A stretch of 64,000 bases of DNA from Ustilaginoidea virens (GCF_000687475.1 NC_057318.1:4960001-5024000), one strand, 5' to 3'. Numbered from the stretch's first letter, positions 32,401-47,500 are shown. A program made the numbers and translations. The notes: generated by a model from the letters alone, not told the origin.

Positions 32401-34014
32401 GGTATATAGCATCTTAGGGAATTATAGATTTCTAACTATTGCAAGTTTTTATTTGGTGGTAGCTATATTGAGTGAGTCGATAAGCTTGCCTAATACTACC
32501 GCTCTAGGGAAAGCGATAAATATCTTAGCCGGGCTAATAGAGATATTATTTTTTAAAAGTCGAGTAAATAAATCAATTAGGTCGAGTATATACTATTGAA
32601 ACGAAGAGGAGGCAATAACGATATCATTACAATATATATCGGCGTTTGATCCCCTTAGGATATTATCTATCCTGCGCTATATGTAGGTGTTAAAACCCTT
32701 ATAGCCTAAAATGGGGACATAAAAGGTATATTAACTATTATAGGTTATAATGGTGAACGCCTATCTAGAGTCTAGGTGGATGAGCCATTAGTAGTAGAAA
32801 CTTATAGCATCAATAACGGTTATATGAGTAGCATTAGCTAGCTTCGTGATAATATCTTCCTATTTTTTTATCGGGTAAGCATCAAGTATTATTATTAAAT
32901 TAAGTCCTTAGATATCGATTACTATACGACCTTTTCTCTTATCAGCTATACCCTACTAAACAATAAAGACTAAGAATACAAATAGGATATAGGAGGTGGT
33001 GCGGTATACTTTATCCTTTGCGACCAGACTATATATAGTATCTTTAACTACTTTGCGGTCGTTAGGGCTAATTAGGTAAACTTTACACTTCTTAGGTATA
33101 ATATCCTCCCATCCAGGTTTTATTTAGATGCGTATCTACTCTTCCAGTGGGATATAGGTAAAACCTTTATCCTTAAATAAATCGGCGAACTTATTAATAA
33201 GTTTTTAGAGTTAATTAAGTTCTTCTAGATTGCCTAAATTATAGATATTAACGCCTATAGAGTGAACGTAGGTTGACGTAACGTTAGCGGCTATATATTC
33301 CGGTATAAGCATTCTGACCTTAGGGTTATAGGTTGAGACAGTAGCCAAATCGGCTGCTTCTGCGGAATTTATGTAGTCGATAAGAAAGGCTTAGGCATAA
33401 TAATCTGCGGGGTATATCTATCCTATAAGTTAATTTTTGCGTATTAGAATGCGTTATAGGGAGGTATTATAGACGATAATATATGCTATTTTGTGATTAA
33501 CTATAGAAGCAAATTATTGTAGATTTAGAGTAATAATTAGCTTGAAGATTATTTAGTAATCCTTTAGGACTCTTATATTGACTGGTATTAGTGCATGTAA
33601 GTATAGAAGGACGACTATAGTATTAGATGCCTTAACTAGGTGGATAGTAGGAAGTAACTAATGCCAGGCGGATATTAGGATATATATATTTTCGCACTTA
33701 ATAAGGATAGCATATCTTTTGTTATTAATGATATCGATTTATTTGGGATTAAGGCAGTCTATACCAATTAATATATTGGCTCGGAGTAAGTCGATAATTG
33801 CTATTTCGCGGGTGAATACTGTAATAGCTAGACTACTATCCGGTTTCTTGCCTAGGAAGTTTAATGTTAGTACTATATATCTATCTATAATATATTTGTC
33901 TAAACCGATGCCGCCGATAGTAATTAGCTAAGCTCGAGTTCTGATTTAATTATTAGGGAAGTTCTTTATAAGCCAGATAGAATCGATAAGACTGATAGAA
34001 TATCTTATATCAGT
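29480..34014 (-). pseudogene. Gypsy pol (protease-RT-RNase H-integrase-chromodomain-like), RIP-inactivated
   Basis: Read right to left. A retropepsin-like region lies at about 33.95-33.75 kb (FTREIAIIDLLRANILIG). Reverse transcriptase lies at about 33.2-32.5 kb, with the catalytic box near 32.63 kb reading YCNDIVIAS, where an active enzyme has Asp-Asp. The RT end and RNase H lie either side of the solo LTR at 31827-32167 (FIDFNTSGKGIGVIVYYI). Integrase runs to about 30.1 kb, with a GPY/F-like KYLAKFIGLFKVIEYIGR. A chromodomain-like stretch lies near 29.7-29.85 kb. Many TAG/TAA stops replace Gln/Trp codons. The domain order PR-RT-RH-IN is that of Ty3/gypsy. Confidence 0.85.
31827..32167 (-). 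mobile_element. Solo LTR (341 bp) of the second copia family, GTAAG duplication
   Basis: Reverse-complement relative of the 341-bp LTRs at 50142 and 57063, with exactly the same length. Its terminal TG reads TA after RIP, so the true left end is TATTGG, not the nearby TGTCAC. GTAAG flanks both ends (31822-31826 and 32168-32172). It interrupts the gypsy pol between RT and RNase H. Confidence 0.9.
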
Positions 34015-34730
34015 TGTTGCAAAATGGTGATTCAGAACACTGTTGGAAATATACTGGATACCGACAGTGGCATACAAGGCGTTGCAGAATAAAACAAAGA
34101 GCTAATTAAAGATTTAAAGCGCACAAGAGGTTGACCAGAGCAAAGATATCAGGGAAATCTGATTCTAATTATTGGTGACTATTCTAGCTAGAAAGAGGGA
34201 ATTTTGGGCATATTTCTACCATCTTGAAAAAGTGGTTGAAAATAATGAAAAACCGCAAAAATAGCGAAAAAACCCGACGAAAAGTCGGTCTGCCCAACCG
34301 TGCCCAGTCTGTGCCCAATATCCTACCCAATGCCTACCCAACCAAGCCCAGTGGCTTGTAGCGGTGTGCCGGATACCCTATAACAGCCTGCCGTACGGGC
34401 CGGAAGCCCTATATCGGTGTGCCGTAAAGGCGCGGTATAGCGGGTGACTATATGTAGAAGGCCGAAAGTGCTGATTTGCCCATTTGGTAATCCCGTAGAA
34501 ATGCGCCGCCTATTGTGGGCCCTGTGGCCCACTGTGACCGGCCGCTGTGGCCGGATGTGGGTCGCTATACCGGTGCCGTGACCGGCGCTGTGGCCCACTG
34601 TAATCGGCATTGTGGGGCGCTGTGCCCCACCATAGCGCCTAGTATAGCCATCGCGATATCTCAACGCAGAAACGTCGTATGGTGGCGAGACCAGTACCAA
34701 AATACAGCTAAAAAGGCGCTAATTTCAACA
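34015..34730 (-). repeat. Copia family 1 LTR, left
   Basis: 716 bp. It keeps the original TG end (TGTTGCAAAATGG), whereas the other two copies read TA. A GC-rich block of short repeats (GTGGCCC, CCGGC, TGTGG) lies in the right half. Confidence 0.95.
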
Positions 34731-34738
34731 CCCCCTCT
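34731..34738 (-). other. Polypurine tract of copia family 1
   Basis: In element sense AGAGGGGG directly precedes the 3' LTR (TGTTG). The same tract is found at 41514-41521 beside the middle LTR. Confidence 0.75.
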
Positions 34739-37700
34739 GATTAGCAACATGGCTAATCCTAGCATTAGAATAAAAGAAAGAAATCCCGTAAAAAAGAAGA
34801 AAAAAAAGATAATGATGCTATAGGGATTGCAGCCCTAATAGCTGCCGAAATATAGGGAATTTCGGGCTTGGAAGTGGTTTAGTAAGTCCATCCGTAGGTA
34901 TATCTATCGTGGGTAAATAAGATATTTTTACTAGGCCACCGTAGGCCTTCTCACGTATATACCGGAATTTAAGCAAGGTATGCTTAGTGCGGGCATGCTA
35001 ATTTAGGTCATTTGCGTTAGAAATAGACCCTTAGTTATCGCAGTATAGTAGTATTAGGCATTGAATATCAACCTAGATTTCTTTAAACAAATTAGATATC
35101 TACTCTACTTTGCGAATCGCTTTAAGTATTACATCAGACTCGGCTTCAAGCATTAATAAAACCATAGTCGAAGACCGTTTTGACCTCCAGCTAATAGGCC
35201 CACCATTCAAGGTAGTAAGATAACCACCAGTAGACTTAGAAGTCAGCCGGCATCCAGCAAAATCGCTATCAGAAAATGCAGCTAATACTACTATAGCTTT
35301 AGCGGCTCGGTAACGGTAACAAATAGCTATATTTGCCGTACCAGCTAAATAGCGAAAAGCGCCCTTAGCAGTATTAAGCTGTATAGTGGAAGCCTATTGC
35401 ATATATCGTGACAGGTATTACGTTAGAAAGGCAAGGTCAGGTCTTAATATCATCATCAACCACATCGATATCCCTACCAGCTGCTAGAATAAATATTAAT
35501 TATTAGCATCTAGCGGCGTATCGTCAGCCTTAGTAAGTATACCGGGCTATAGCGGGATTAGATACAGTCGTACATCCTTAAAGTTAAATTTCTTAAGGAC
35601 TTCCGCAATAAATTGCGATTAGTGCAGCTATAATAGGCCTTTTTCTCTATCCCTAATAATCTATACTCCTAGAAAGAAAGAGGCAGGTCCTCGGTCTTCT
35701 ATAGCATAAACCTTATAGAATTTGGCCTTAAGCTGGTCAATATAGCTAAGGTCTAAACCGATAATTAAGCAGTTATCCATATAGGTCATAATAAAAGTAT
35801 ACGTTCCTTTATTATAGAAGACAGCAGTATCAGAAAGTAATAGCTTAAAACCCTCTTATACTAGAAGGTCTTTTAACTGTAACTACTACTCGCAAGGGCC
35901 TTATTTTAGCCTATATAAGGCTTTCTTCAATAGTATGACCTATAATGCAGAGGGGTCATATCTAACCTTAGTAAGCAAGGCTAGAAGTTGTTGACGCTAT
36001 AGGTCAGACCATAAGGCTGGATTAGGTAAGAGTAGGCTTTCTGCAAATTCTAGAAAACCAGCTGGAATCTCCATATAAATCGTCTCTAGTAGTTCACTAT
36101 TTAGAAAGGCACTAATAAAGTCGATCTGCTCTATTTCTTAATTATTTACAGCAGTAAAAGCAAGGATAATCCTCTATATTAGTGGGATCGAAGTAGAGGT
36201 ATAGGTCTCCGTAAAGTCTTGCCTAGATACCTGCATAAAGCCTTTAACAACTAATCGTGCCTTATATTTAACCGGGTTATTATTCGCATCTTTTTTAACG
36301 CGAAAAATAGGCCGGTTATATAATATTTTCCTACTAGTAAGAACACTAGTCTTAGGTATAAATTAGAAGATATTTAAATCGATTAATTGCTTGAATTCCG
36401 AAAATAAGGCTTTAACCTAGCTATCCTTATATAGGTTATATAAAACTTCCTTCTAGCTATTAGGCACACCTTCTAGGGCCCGTTTTGCAGCCTTAATCTT
36501 TACTGCACAGTAAATATCGTAAAAAGCATAGGAAGGGGGGAAATCCTGTGTGGGAGCCTCTGGGGGGCTGCCTAAGTATCCGAAAATCTGGTCGTTTTTC
36601 GGCTAGGTGGGTAGGAAAGCACCCTATTAGTCAGTCTGTGGGTCAGACTATTGGTCAGACTATTGGTCAGTCTATAGGTTAGGCTGTTAGTCAGCCTATA
36701 GGTCCAAAAGTGACCTATAGTATCTATAACCTAGGATACCTTATACGTCTTATATCTATGGCTGCATTCTTCCTCTAATTTTACCCCTAGTAGCCCTGAC
36801 CTAGTATGGCTAAATAGGCACCTTTTCTAATACTCGAAATATTTTCTCCTATAGTCTCTTATTTAAGGCGATATCTAGACTCTCGAATTTTAGATATTCT
36901 AGTATAGGCAGCGTTTTACTATAGCGAAATGCTATATTTACTAGGAAGCCGGGCGAAAAGGCAGAATCTATTATATCGGAAAGTCGCAGAAAATCAGTGT
37001 ATATAGGGCTTTAAGATTCAGACTATTAAAAATTTGTTATATGGGGTAAGTTAGAATTTTCACTTGTGTGGGTTATACCCACTTTTGTGAAGGATTCGGA
37101 AAATCTCTATAGTTAAGATTCCTAGTGATGAGAGCTTTCTGTATTTCCTAGCATTTGCAGCCTTTTTATATAGGAAAAAGGCGCATTTTCTTTAGCCAGT
37201 AAAAGCGGACCATCTTACCTAAGCTGAAAAGCTAAGTTAGGCTAAAGCGATTTAGAATCGAAAGACGGCGAATTGCTAAGAAATATTATAGAGTGCTATG
37301 GCGGGCCAATTGGTAGTAGGCCCACTAGTTGTAGTAGATCCGTATGCTATATTAGGCCCATTAGTTATAGTGGGCCCGTGGGCTGTATTAGATCTATGGC
37401 CTATAGTAGGCTTATGCCCTCGGCTAAGCCTGAAATAGGCATATTTAGGCGAGGCGACTTCTAGATAGGCTCTTCCAGAGCAATTTAGTCGTTATTTACC
37501 CCCTCTAAAATAGAAGATAATAGGAAATCGAATTTGCCCTCTAGGCTACTTAAAATAGGGCCTATTCCTTCATTTTGGTAGGTAAAGGTAATAAAAGAGG
37601 TTTTAGTAATAACCCAGCGATATAGGATATAGACGAGGTAGGTGCTGTTACCTAGCGTAGCTAGTAACCTACCTAGCTCGGTCCGGGGGGCTAACTTATA

Positions 37701-40700
37701 GCTAATAACCTGTTTTTCTAGAGGGATTAACACCTCTATAGCCGCACTAATAGCCCTAAAGCTAGTAAGGTCGGGTAGGTAATAGTACGTAATTTCCGGA
37801 AAATCCTTCTTTAATTCCTTAAAAGGTAATAAGGAACGGTTTAAAACTACTATTAGATTTACTAAGGTAGTAATACTAAGAATCACTGCAGACTAAAAGT
37901 AAAAAGGTAATTGAGACTAAAGTATAGTAGCTCTAAGTCGGTTAACGATAACCTATATAGAGCATTCTACTAACCCATTTTGCTTATAAATATAAAAGGA
38001 AGAGGTTAAAAAATCTATGCCCTTAAAAGCTAGCCAGGCTATAATAACGTCGTTGATTTCCTTGCCACCATTATAGTGGAATTTAATAGCTAATTTGCCG
38101 TAGCGATTTCTAAGACCTTAGAAGAACCTCTATAATACTAAGAATACCATAGGTCCTTCTTTATTAGGTAGTAAATATACCTAACGGAAGTATAATTTCC
38201 GGTTAACTAAGATAAGGCAAATAGGGCGTTTATTGTATAGTAGAGGGTTGATTTGGAAGATATCGCCCTCTATGATATCCAAATAATGCATAGGGTCTAG
38301 TATAGCCCCTAATGTAAAACGCCGAACTGACTTTACCCTTTTATAGGCGATACAGTTGAAATTAGAATCCTTTACCTTATTGAGATCAGGTAACCCTATA
38401 GTTAATATACAGGTTTTCTTTAGAAGTTGGATTCCGATATGCCTAAGCCGGATATGCCAAAGTCCGGCTAATAATAGTAGCTTTTGATATTCTGTATTAG
38501 CAGCTGGTATTAGGGCAGGGTTGAGGGCGACCGGGGCCCTCTATAGTGGTTGGGCTATATTGGGAATAGCAGCCTCTATTAGTACTACCGAAAAACCAGG
38601 ACTAGCTAGTGGGTCAGCTGGTAAATTAGCTGGTAGAAGTGGAAGATCCGAGTCAGCTGGTGGGGTAGGTAAATCCTCTAGTAGGGGATATTCCTTATAT
38701 TCTTCTAGGTTAGCTAAGGCGGGTATTTCGACCGAGATATTATATAAAGCCGGGTGATTCTAGCTGGTATAATATAAAAACGGCGAATCTACCCCTTTTT
38801 ATTATAAAAAGAAGCCATACTTCTTAAAATTAAGAAGCCTAATGCACTTATTATTGCTATTAACTAGGCTTTAGCCCTAAATACTACTACGATTCAGATA
38901 GTATTTAATGCCGCTAAAGATATTAATATTAAAAGCTGGTATAAAGAGGGCGTTAGTTAGCTCTAAGGTGCCCTACTGAGGTAGGTTGGTGGCCTATAGT
39001 ACGGTAAAACGCGCTATGCCTTACCTACTAGGCTTGATTAGGCCACCACCTATGCTAATAACTGGTCTATTTCCGGTATAGTATTGGAAGTAGGTAAAGT
39101 GCTTTTTATCGTTAATGATATACACTATAGAACCAGTATCGTAGAGTAAAGAATCTATTAGCGTTTTCCTACCGGATTATGTACTATAGCTAGTAGCTAG
39201 AAATTATATATATTTGTAGTCCTAGAAGGAAGAATAGGCTGTCTCACTAGGTGTAAGACTTAGAGTGTTATAATTCCCTAATACGAAGGAATCAATAGTC
39301 TTTTCCTTAGTCTTTTATAGGGTATCTGCTTTATTAGCTGAATCTTTCTTTTCTTTCTTCTTCTTATTTTCTAGCTTACCTTATATAGCTGAAGAAGACC
39401 CTTATTATTGGGTAGAAGAAGACCCCTATTTCTTTTTATTAGCATTAGTGGTAGTATTTTTACTACCCTTGCTAGTATTATTACTAGCCGGCTTGCTACT
39501 GTTGTTAGCGTTAGTAGCGGCACCCTTGACCTTTGCGAGGTAGGTGGTAGCCCTTACTACTAATGATCCTTTAATGCGTTATTCTTCCAGTAAATCAACT
39601 ATATAAAATTGCAGGTTAATATTTGATGTATTTCCCTGAGTATAGGCGATTCTTATTATTGTGCGGTGCTGTTCTGCCTACTGAAATAAGACCCCTTCTA
39701 TAGCATGTAAATATTGGCTGATTTGGTCGAAAGGTTATATATAGGAGCCTAAAATTTGCAGCCTAGATAGGTAGCTATTAAAGGAGGCGTTAAAAGATTC
39801 CAAGGTACCCTTATAGCCTGTAAAATTTAATTAATAGAAGGCAGGGTATAGGTGGGTCCGCTATACGTCTGATGAGTGAGAATACTATTTAGTAAGTAAT
39901 ATAAAGGCTGACTCTAGGTTAATACACTAATTGATAGCGGCAGCTAGTCCTTCTATGCAACTATTCTTAATAAGTAATAATAAAAGTGCTTGCTCTGAGT
40001 CGTTAAATTTGCTGGCAATAGAAGGATCTTTAATAAATTTAGCGATATTGAGTGCCCTAAGTTGAATTATAAGGGCCTATTTCTATTAGTCGAAGTTAGA
40101 TACCCCCTTTAGCTTTTGGGATTCCTAGAATCTGTTGGCTGTCTTAGCTAGTTCCTTGATAGCTATAGCGCTAATTTGGCTGCTAATGCTGGATGGAACC
40201 GGCAGGGGTTATTGCTAGGCTTTAGGTGGTAATAGTAGGTTATTTTCTTTACCCATAGGGGTTTGGAAGGTATCCACATCCATCATATCCTAGGATAGTG
40301 GGCTAGTAGCAGGCTTGATTAGTCTGTCTACTAAGGTGCCTACCTTATTAGCCAAAAAATCGATTTTAAAATTAATTCGATTAAATTTATAGTTAAATTC
40401 TTTTCTTATTTCCTGTTGGTCTTCCCTAAGCTGGGCAATTTCTTAGTTATTATTAGATTCTTCTACCTCTGCTGTATAGCTTGGGTTATCGGTAGGAATA
40501 TTTTAACTGGCCATTATAGGAAGAGAAAAGGTGCCGGAAAGTCTTAAAAATGCAAAGAAAATCAAGACTAAAAATCTAGATAAAACTAGAAGAAAGCTAT
40601 ATTAAGGAATAACCTTAGAAAATCCTATTGCAAAAAGGATGTATTACAGCTTGGTGTAGTAGCTAGGTTCTTAAATCTGGGATGATTAGTCCCTTGTTAG

Positions 40701-40797
40701 TAGATTTCTAGAAGGTTAGCTGCTAAATGCGTTAAAAATCCTAAGTTAGCGTAAAAAAGTCTTAAGCTGGAAGCCTTAAGACACCAGGCTTATAACC
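34739..40797 (-). pseudogene. Copia family 1 gag-pol, first internal unit, RIP-inactivated
   Basis: From right to left: gag near 40.5-39.6 kb; a protease with a DTGS site near 39.13 kb; an integrase core near 38.1-37.9 kb with a KQNGLVE-like motif; a YKLAPRTELGRLL connector near 37.7 kb; RT with YMDNCLIIG near 35.77 kb (Asp-Asp expected); and RNase H after SWRSKR near 35.2 kb. Stops of RIP type break all frames. Confidence 0.85.
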
Positions 40798-41513
40798 TAT
40801 TGCAAAATGGTGATTCAGAACACTATTGGAAATATACTGGATACCGATAGTAGCGTATAAGGCGTTGCAGAATAAAACAAAGAGCTGATTAAAGATTTAA
40901 AGCGCACAAAAGGTTGACTAAAGTAAAGATGTTAGGGAAATCTGATTCTAATTGTTGGTGACTATTCTAGCTAGAAAGAGGGAATTTTAGGCATATTTCT
41001 ACCATCTTGAAAAAGTGGTTGAAAATAATGAAAAACTGCAAAAATAGCGAAAAAACCCGACGAAAAGTCGGTCTGCCCAACCGTGCCCAGTCTATGCCTA
41101 ATATCCTACCCAATGCCTACCCAACCAAGCCCAGTGGCTTATAGCGGTGTGCCGGATGCCCTATAACAGCCTGCCGTATGGGCCGGAAGCCCTATATCGG
41201 TGTGCCGTAAAGGCGCGGTGTAGCGGGTGACTATATGTAGAAGGCCGAAAGTGCTGATTTGCCTATTTGGTAATCCCGTAGAAATGCGCCGCCTATTGTG
41301 GGCCCTGTGGCCCACTGTGACCGGCCGCTGTGGCCGGATGTGGGTCGCTATACCGGTGCCGTGACCGGCGCTATGGCCCACTATAATCGGCATTGTGGGG
41401 CGCTGTGCCCCACTATAGCGCCTAGTATAGCCACCGCGATATCTCAACGCAGAAACGTCGTATAGTGGCGAGACTAGTACCAAAATACAGCTAAAAAGGC
41501 GCTGATTTCAACA
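40798..41513 (-). repeat. Copia family 1 LTR, middle (shared by both units)
   Basis: 716 bp, begins TATTGC (RIP of TG) and ends CAACA. It has internal DNA on both sides and no target duplication, so it serves as an LTR of both units. Confidence 0.95.
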
Positions 41514-44500
41514 CCCCCTCTGATTAGCAATATGGCTAATCCTAGCATTAGAATAAAAGAAAGAAGTCCCGTAAAAAAGAAGAAAAAAAAGATAATAATG
41601 CTATAGGGATTGCAGCCCTAATAGCTGCCGAAATATAGGGAATTTCGGGCTTAGAAGTGGTTTAGTAAGTCTATCCGCAGGCATATCTATCGTGGGTAAA
41701 TAAGATATTTTTACTAGGCCACCGTAGGCCTTCTCACGTATATACCGGAATTTAAGCAAGGTATGCTTAGTGCGGGCATACTGATTTAGGTTATTTGCGT
41801 TAGAAATAGACCCTTGGTTATCGCAGTATAGTAGTATTAGGCATTAAATATCGACCTGGATTTCTTTAAATAAATTAGATATCTACTCTACTTTGCGAAT
41901 CGCTTTAAGTATTATATCAGACTCGGCTTTAAGCATTAATAAAACTATAGTCGAAGACCGTTTTGACCTCCAGCTAATAGGCCCACCATTTAAGGTAGTA
42001 AGATAACTACTAGTAGACTTAGAAGTCAGCCGGCATCCAGCAAAATCGCTATTAGAAAATGCAGCTAATACTACTATAGCTTTAGCGGCTCGGTAACGGT
42101 AATAAATAGCTATATTTGCCGTACCAGCTAAATAGCGAAAAGCGCCCTTAGTAGTATTAAGCTGTATAGTGGAAGCCTATTGCATATATCGTGACAGGTA
42201 TTACGTTAGAAAGGCAAGGTCAGGTCTTAATATCATTATCAACCACATCGATATCCCTACCAGCTGCTGGAATAAATATTAATTACTAGCATCTAGCGGC
42301 GTATCGTCAGCCTTAGTAAGTATACCGGGCTATAGCGGGATTAGATGCAGTCGTACGTCCTTAAAGTTAAATTTCTTAAGGACTTCCGCAATAAATTGCG
42401 ATTAGTGCAGCCATAATAGGCCCTTTTCTCTATCCCTAATAATCTATACTCTTAGAAAGAAGGAGGCAGGTCCTCGGTCTTCTATAGCATAAACCTTATG
42501 GAATTTGGCCTTAAGCTGGTCAATATAGCTAAGGTCCAGACCGATAATTAAGCAGTTATCCATATAGGTCATAATAAAAGTATGCGTTCCTTTATTATAG
42601 AAGATAGCAGTATCAGAAAGTAATGGCTTAAAACCCTCTTACACTAGAAGGTCTTTTAACTGTAACTACTACTCGCAAGGGCCTTATTTTAGCCCATACA
42701 AGGCTTTCTTCAACAGTATGACCTATAATGCAGAGGGGTTATATCTAACCTTAGTAAGTAAGGCTAGAAGTTGTTGACGCTATAGGTCAGACCATAAGGC
42801 TAGATTAGGTAAGAGTAGGCTTTCTGCAAATTCTAGAAAACCAGCTGGAATCTCCATATAAATCGTCTCTAGTAGTTCACTATTTAGAAAGGCACTAATA
42901 AAGTCGATCTGCTCTATTTCCTAGTTATTTGCAGCAGCAAGAGCAAGGATAATCCTCTATATTAGTGGGATCGAAGTAGAGGTATAGGTTTCCGTAAAGT
43001 CTTGCCTAGATACCTGCATAAAGCCTTTAACAACTAATCGTGCCTTATATTTAACCGGGTTATTATTCGCATCTTTCTTAATGCGAAAAATAGGCCGGTT
43101 ATATAATATTTTCCTACTAGTAAGAACACTAGTCTTAGGTATAAATTAGAAGATATTTAAATCGATTAATTACTTGAATTCCAAAAATAAGGCTTTAACC
43201 CAGCTATCCTTATATAGGTTATATAAAACTTCCTTCTAGCTATTAAGCACACCTTCTAGGGCCCATTTTGCAGCCTTAATCTTTACTGCACAGTAAATAT
43301 CGTAAAAAGTATAGGAAGGGGGGAAATCCTATGTGGGAGCCTCTAGGGGGCTGCCTAGGTATCCGAAAATCTAGTTGTTTTTCGGCTGGGTGGGTAGGAA
43401 AGCACCCTATTGGTTAGTCTATGGGTCAGACTGTTGGTCAGACTATTAGTCAGTCTATAGGTTAGGCTGTTAGTCAGCCTATAGGTCTAAAAGTGACCTA
43501 TAGTATCTATAACCTAGGATACCTTATATGTCTCGTATCTGTGGCTGTATTCTTCCTCTAATTTTACCCCTAGTAGCCTTAACCTAGTATGGCTGAATAG
43601 GCACCTTTTCTAATACTCGAAATATTTTCTCCTATAGTCTCTCATTTAAGGCGATATCTAGACTCTTGAATTTTAGATATTCTAGTATAGGCAGCGTTTT
43701 ACTATAGCGAAATGCTATATTTACTAGGAAGCCGGGCGAAAAGGCAGAATCTATTATATCGGAAAGTCGTAGAAAATCAGTATATATAGGGCTTTAAGAT
43801 TCGGACTATTAAAAATTTGTTATATAGGGTAAGTTAGAATTTTCACTTGTGTAGGTTATACCCACTTTTGTGAAGGATTCGGAAAATCTCTATAGTTAAG
43901 ATTCCTAGTGACGAGAGCTTTCTGTATTTCCTAGCATTTGCAGCCTTTTTATATAGGAAAAAGGCGCATTTTCTTTAGCCAGTAAAAGCGGACTATCTTA
44001 CCTAAGCTGAAAAGCTAAGTTAGGCTAAAGCGATTTAGAATCGAAAGACGGCGAATTGCTAAAAAATATTATAGAGTGCTATAGCAGGCCAATTAGTAGT
44101 AGGCCCACTAGTTGTAGTAGATCCGTATGCTATATTAGGCCCATTAGTTATAGTGGGCCCGTGGGCTGTGTTGGATCCGTGGCCTATAGTAGGCTTATGC
44201 CCTCGGCTAAGCCTGAAATAGGCATATTTAGGCGAGGCGACTTCTAAATAGGCTCTTCTAGAGCAATTTAGTCGTTATTTACCCCCTTTAAAATGGAAGA
44301 CAATAGGAAGTCGAATTTGCCCTTTAAGCCACTTAAAATAGGGCTTATTCCTTCATTTTAGTAGGTAAAGGTAATAAAAGAGGTCTTAGTAACGACCCAG
44401 CGATATAGGATATAGATGAGGTAGGTGCCGTTACCTAGCGTAGCTAGTAACCTACCTAGCTCGGTCCGGGGGGCTAGCTTATAGCTAATAACCCGTTTTT

Positions 44501-47500
44501 CTAGAGGGATTAATACCTCTACAGCCGCACTAATAGCCCTAAAGCTAGTAAGGTCGGGTAGGTAATAATACGTAATTTCCGGAAAATCCTTCTTTAATTC
44601 CTTAAAAGGTAATAAGGAACGGTTTAAAACTACTATTAGATTTACCAAGGTAGTAATACTAAGAATCACTACAGACTAAAAGTAAGAAGGTAACCGAGAC
44701 TAAAGTATAGTAGCTCTAAGTCGGTCAACGATAACCCATATAGAGCATTCTACTAACCTATTTTGCTTATAAATATAAAGGGAAGAGGTTAAAAAATCTA
44801 TGCCCTTAAAAGCTAGCCAGGCTATAATAATATCGTTGATTTCCTTGCCACCATTATAGTGGAATTTAATAGCTAATTTGCCGTAGCGATTTCTAAGACC
44901 TTAGAAGAACCTCTATAATACTAAGAATACCGTAGGTCCTTCTTTATTAGGTAGTAAATACACCTAACGGAAGTATGATTTCCGGTCAACTAAGATAAGG
45001 TAAATAGGGCGTTTATTGTATAGTAGAGGGTTAATTTAGAAGATATCGCCCTCTATGATATCCAAATAATGCATAGGGTCTAGTATAGCCCCTAATGTAA
45101 AACGCCGAACTGACTTTACCCTTTTACAGGCGATATAGTTGAAATTAGAATCCTTTACCTTATTGAGATCAGGTAACCCTATAATTAATACACAGGTTTT
45201 CTTTAGAAGTTAGATTCCGATATGCCTAAGCCGGATATGCCAAAGTCCAGCTAATAATAGTAGCTTTTAATATTCTGTATCAGCAGCTGGTATTAGGGCA
45301 GGGTTAAGGGCGACCGGGGCCCTCTATAGTGGTTGGGCTATATTAGGAATAGCAGCCTCTATTAGTACCACCGAAAAACCAGGACTAACTAGTGGGTCAG
45401 CTAGTAAATTAGCTAGTAGAAATGGAAGATCTGAATCAGCTAGTGGGGTAGGTAAATCCTCTAATAGGGGATATTCCTTATATTCTTTTAGGTTAGCTAG
45501 GGCGGGTATTTCGACCGAGATATTATATAAAGCCAGGTGATTCTAGCTAGTATAATATAAAAACGGCGAATCTACCCCTTTTTATTATAAAAAGAAGCTA
45601 TATTTCTTAAAATTAAGAAGCCTAATGCACTTATTATTGCTATTAACTAGGCTTTAGCCCTGAATACTGCCACGATTCAGATAGTATTTAACGCCGCTAA
45701 AGATATTAATATTAAAAGCTGGTATAAAGAGGGCGTTAGTTAGCTCTAAGGTGCCCTACTAAGGTGGGTTGGTGGCCTATAGTACGGTAAAACGCGCTAT
45801 ACCCTACCTACTAGGCTTAATTAGGCCACTACCTATGCTAATAACTGGTCTATTTCCAGTATAGTATTAGAAGTAGGTAAAGTGCTTTTTATCGTTAATG
45901 ATATATACTATAGAACCAGTATCGTAAAGTAAAGAATTTATTAGCGTTTTCCTACCGGATTATACACTATAGCTAGTAGCTAGAAATTATACATATTTAT
46001 AGTCCTAGAAGGAAGAATAGGCTGTCTCACTAGGTGTAAGACTTAGAGTGTTATAATTCCCTAATACGAAGGAATTAATAGTCTTTTCCTCGGTCTTTTA
46101 TAGGGTATCTGCTTTATTAGCTGAATCTTTCTTTTCTTTCTTCTTCTTATTTTCCAGCTTACCTTATATAGCTGAAGAAGACCCTTATTATTGGGTAGAA
46201 GAAGACCCCTATTTCTTTTTATTAGCATTAGTGGTAGTATTTTTACTACCCTTACTAGTATTATTACTAGCCGGCTTGCTACTATTGTTAGCGTTAGTAG
46301 CGGCACCCTTGACCTTTGCGAGGTAGGTAGTAGCCTTTACTACTAATGATCCTTTAATGCATTATTCTTCCAGTAAATCAACTATATAAAATTGCAGGTT
46401 AATATTTGATGTATTTCCCTGAGTATAGGCGATTCTTATTATTGTGTGGTGCCGTTCTGCCTACTGAAAAAAGACCCCTTCTATAGTATGTAAATATTAG
46501 CTGATTTGGTCGAAAGGTTATATATAGGAGCCTAAAATTTGCAGCCTAGATAGGTAGCTATTAAAGGAGGCGTTAAAAGATTCTAAGGTACCCTTATAGC
46601 CTGTAAAATTTAATTAATAGAAGGCAGGGTATAGGTGGGTCCGCTATACGTCTAATGAGTGAGAATACTATTTAGTAAGTAATATAAAGGCTGACTCTAG
46701 GTTAATATACCAATTGATAGCAGCAGCTAATCCTTCTGTGCAACTATTCTTAATAAGTAATAATAAAAGTGCTTGCTCTGAGTCGTTAAATTTGCTGGCA
46801 ATAGAAGGATCTTTAATAAATTTAGCGATATTGAGTGCCCTAAGTTGAATTATAAGGGCCTGTTTCTATTAGTCGAAGTTAGATGCCCCCTTTAGCTTTT
46901 GGGATTCCTAGAATCCGTTGGCTGTCTTAGCTAGTTCCTTGATAGCTATAGCGCTAATTTGGCTGCTAATGCTGGATGGAACCGGCAGGGGTTATTGCTA
47001 GGCTTTAGGTGGTAATAGTAGGTTATTTTCTTTACCCATAGGGGTTTAGAAGGTATCTACATCCATTATATCCTAGGATAGTGGGCTAGTAGCAGGCTTG
47101 ATTAGTCTATCTACTAAGGTGCCTACCTTATTAGCTAAAAAATCGATTTTAAAATTAATTCGATTAAATTTATAGTTAAATTCTTTTCTTATTTCCTATT
47201 GGTCTTCCCTGAGCTGGGCAATTTCCTGGTTATTATCAGATTCTTCTACCTCTGCCGTATAGCTTGGGTTATCGGTAGGAACATTCTAACTGGCCATTAT
47301 AGGAAGAGAAAAGGTGCCGGAAAGTCTTAAAAATGCAAAGAAAATCAAGACTGAAAATCTAGATAAAACTAGAAGAAAGCTATATTAAGGAATAACCTTA
47401 GAAAATCCTATTGCAAAAAGGATGTATTGCAGCTTGGTGTAGTAGCTGGGTTCCTAAATCTGGGATGATTAGTCCCTTGTTAGTAGATTTCTAGAAGGTT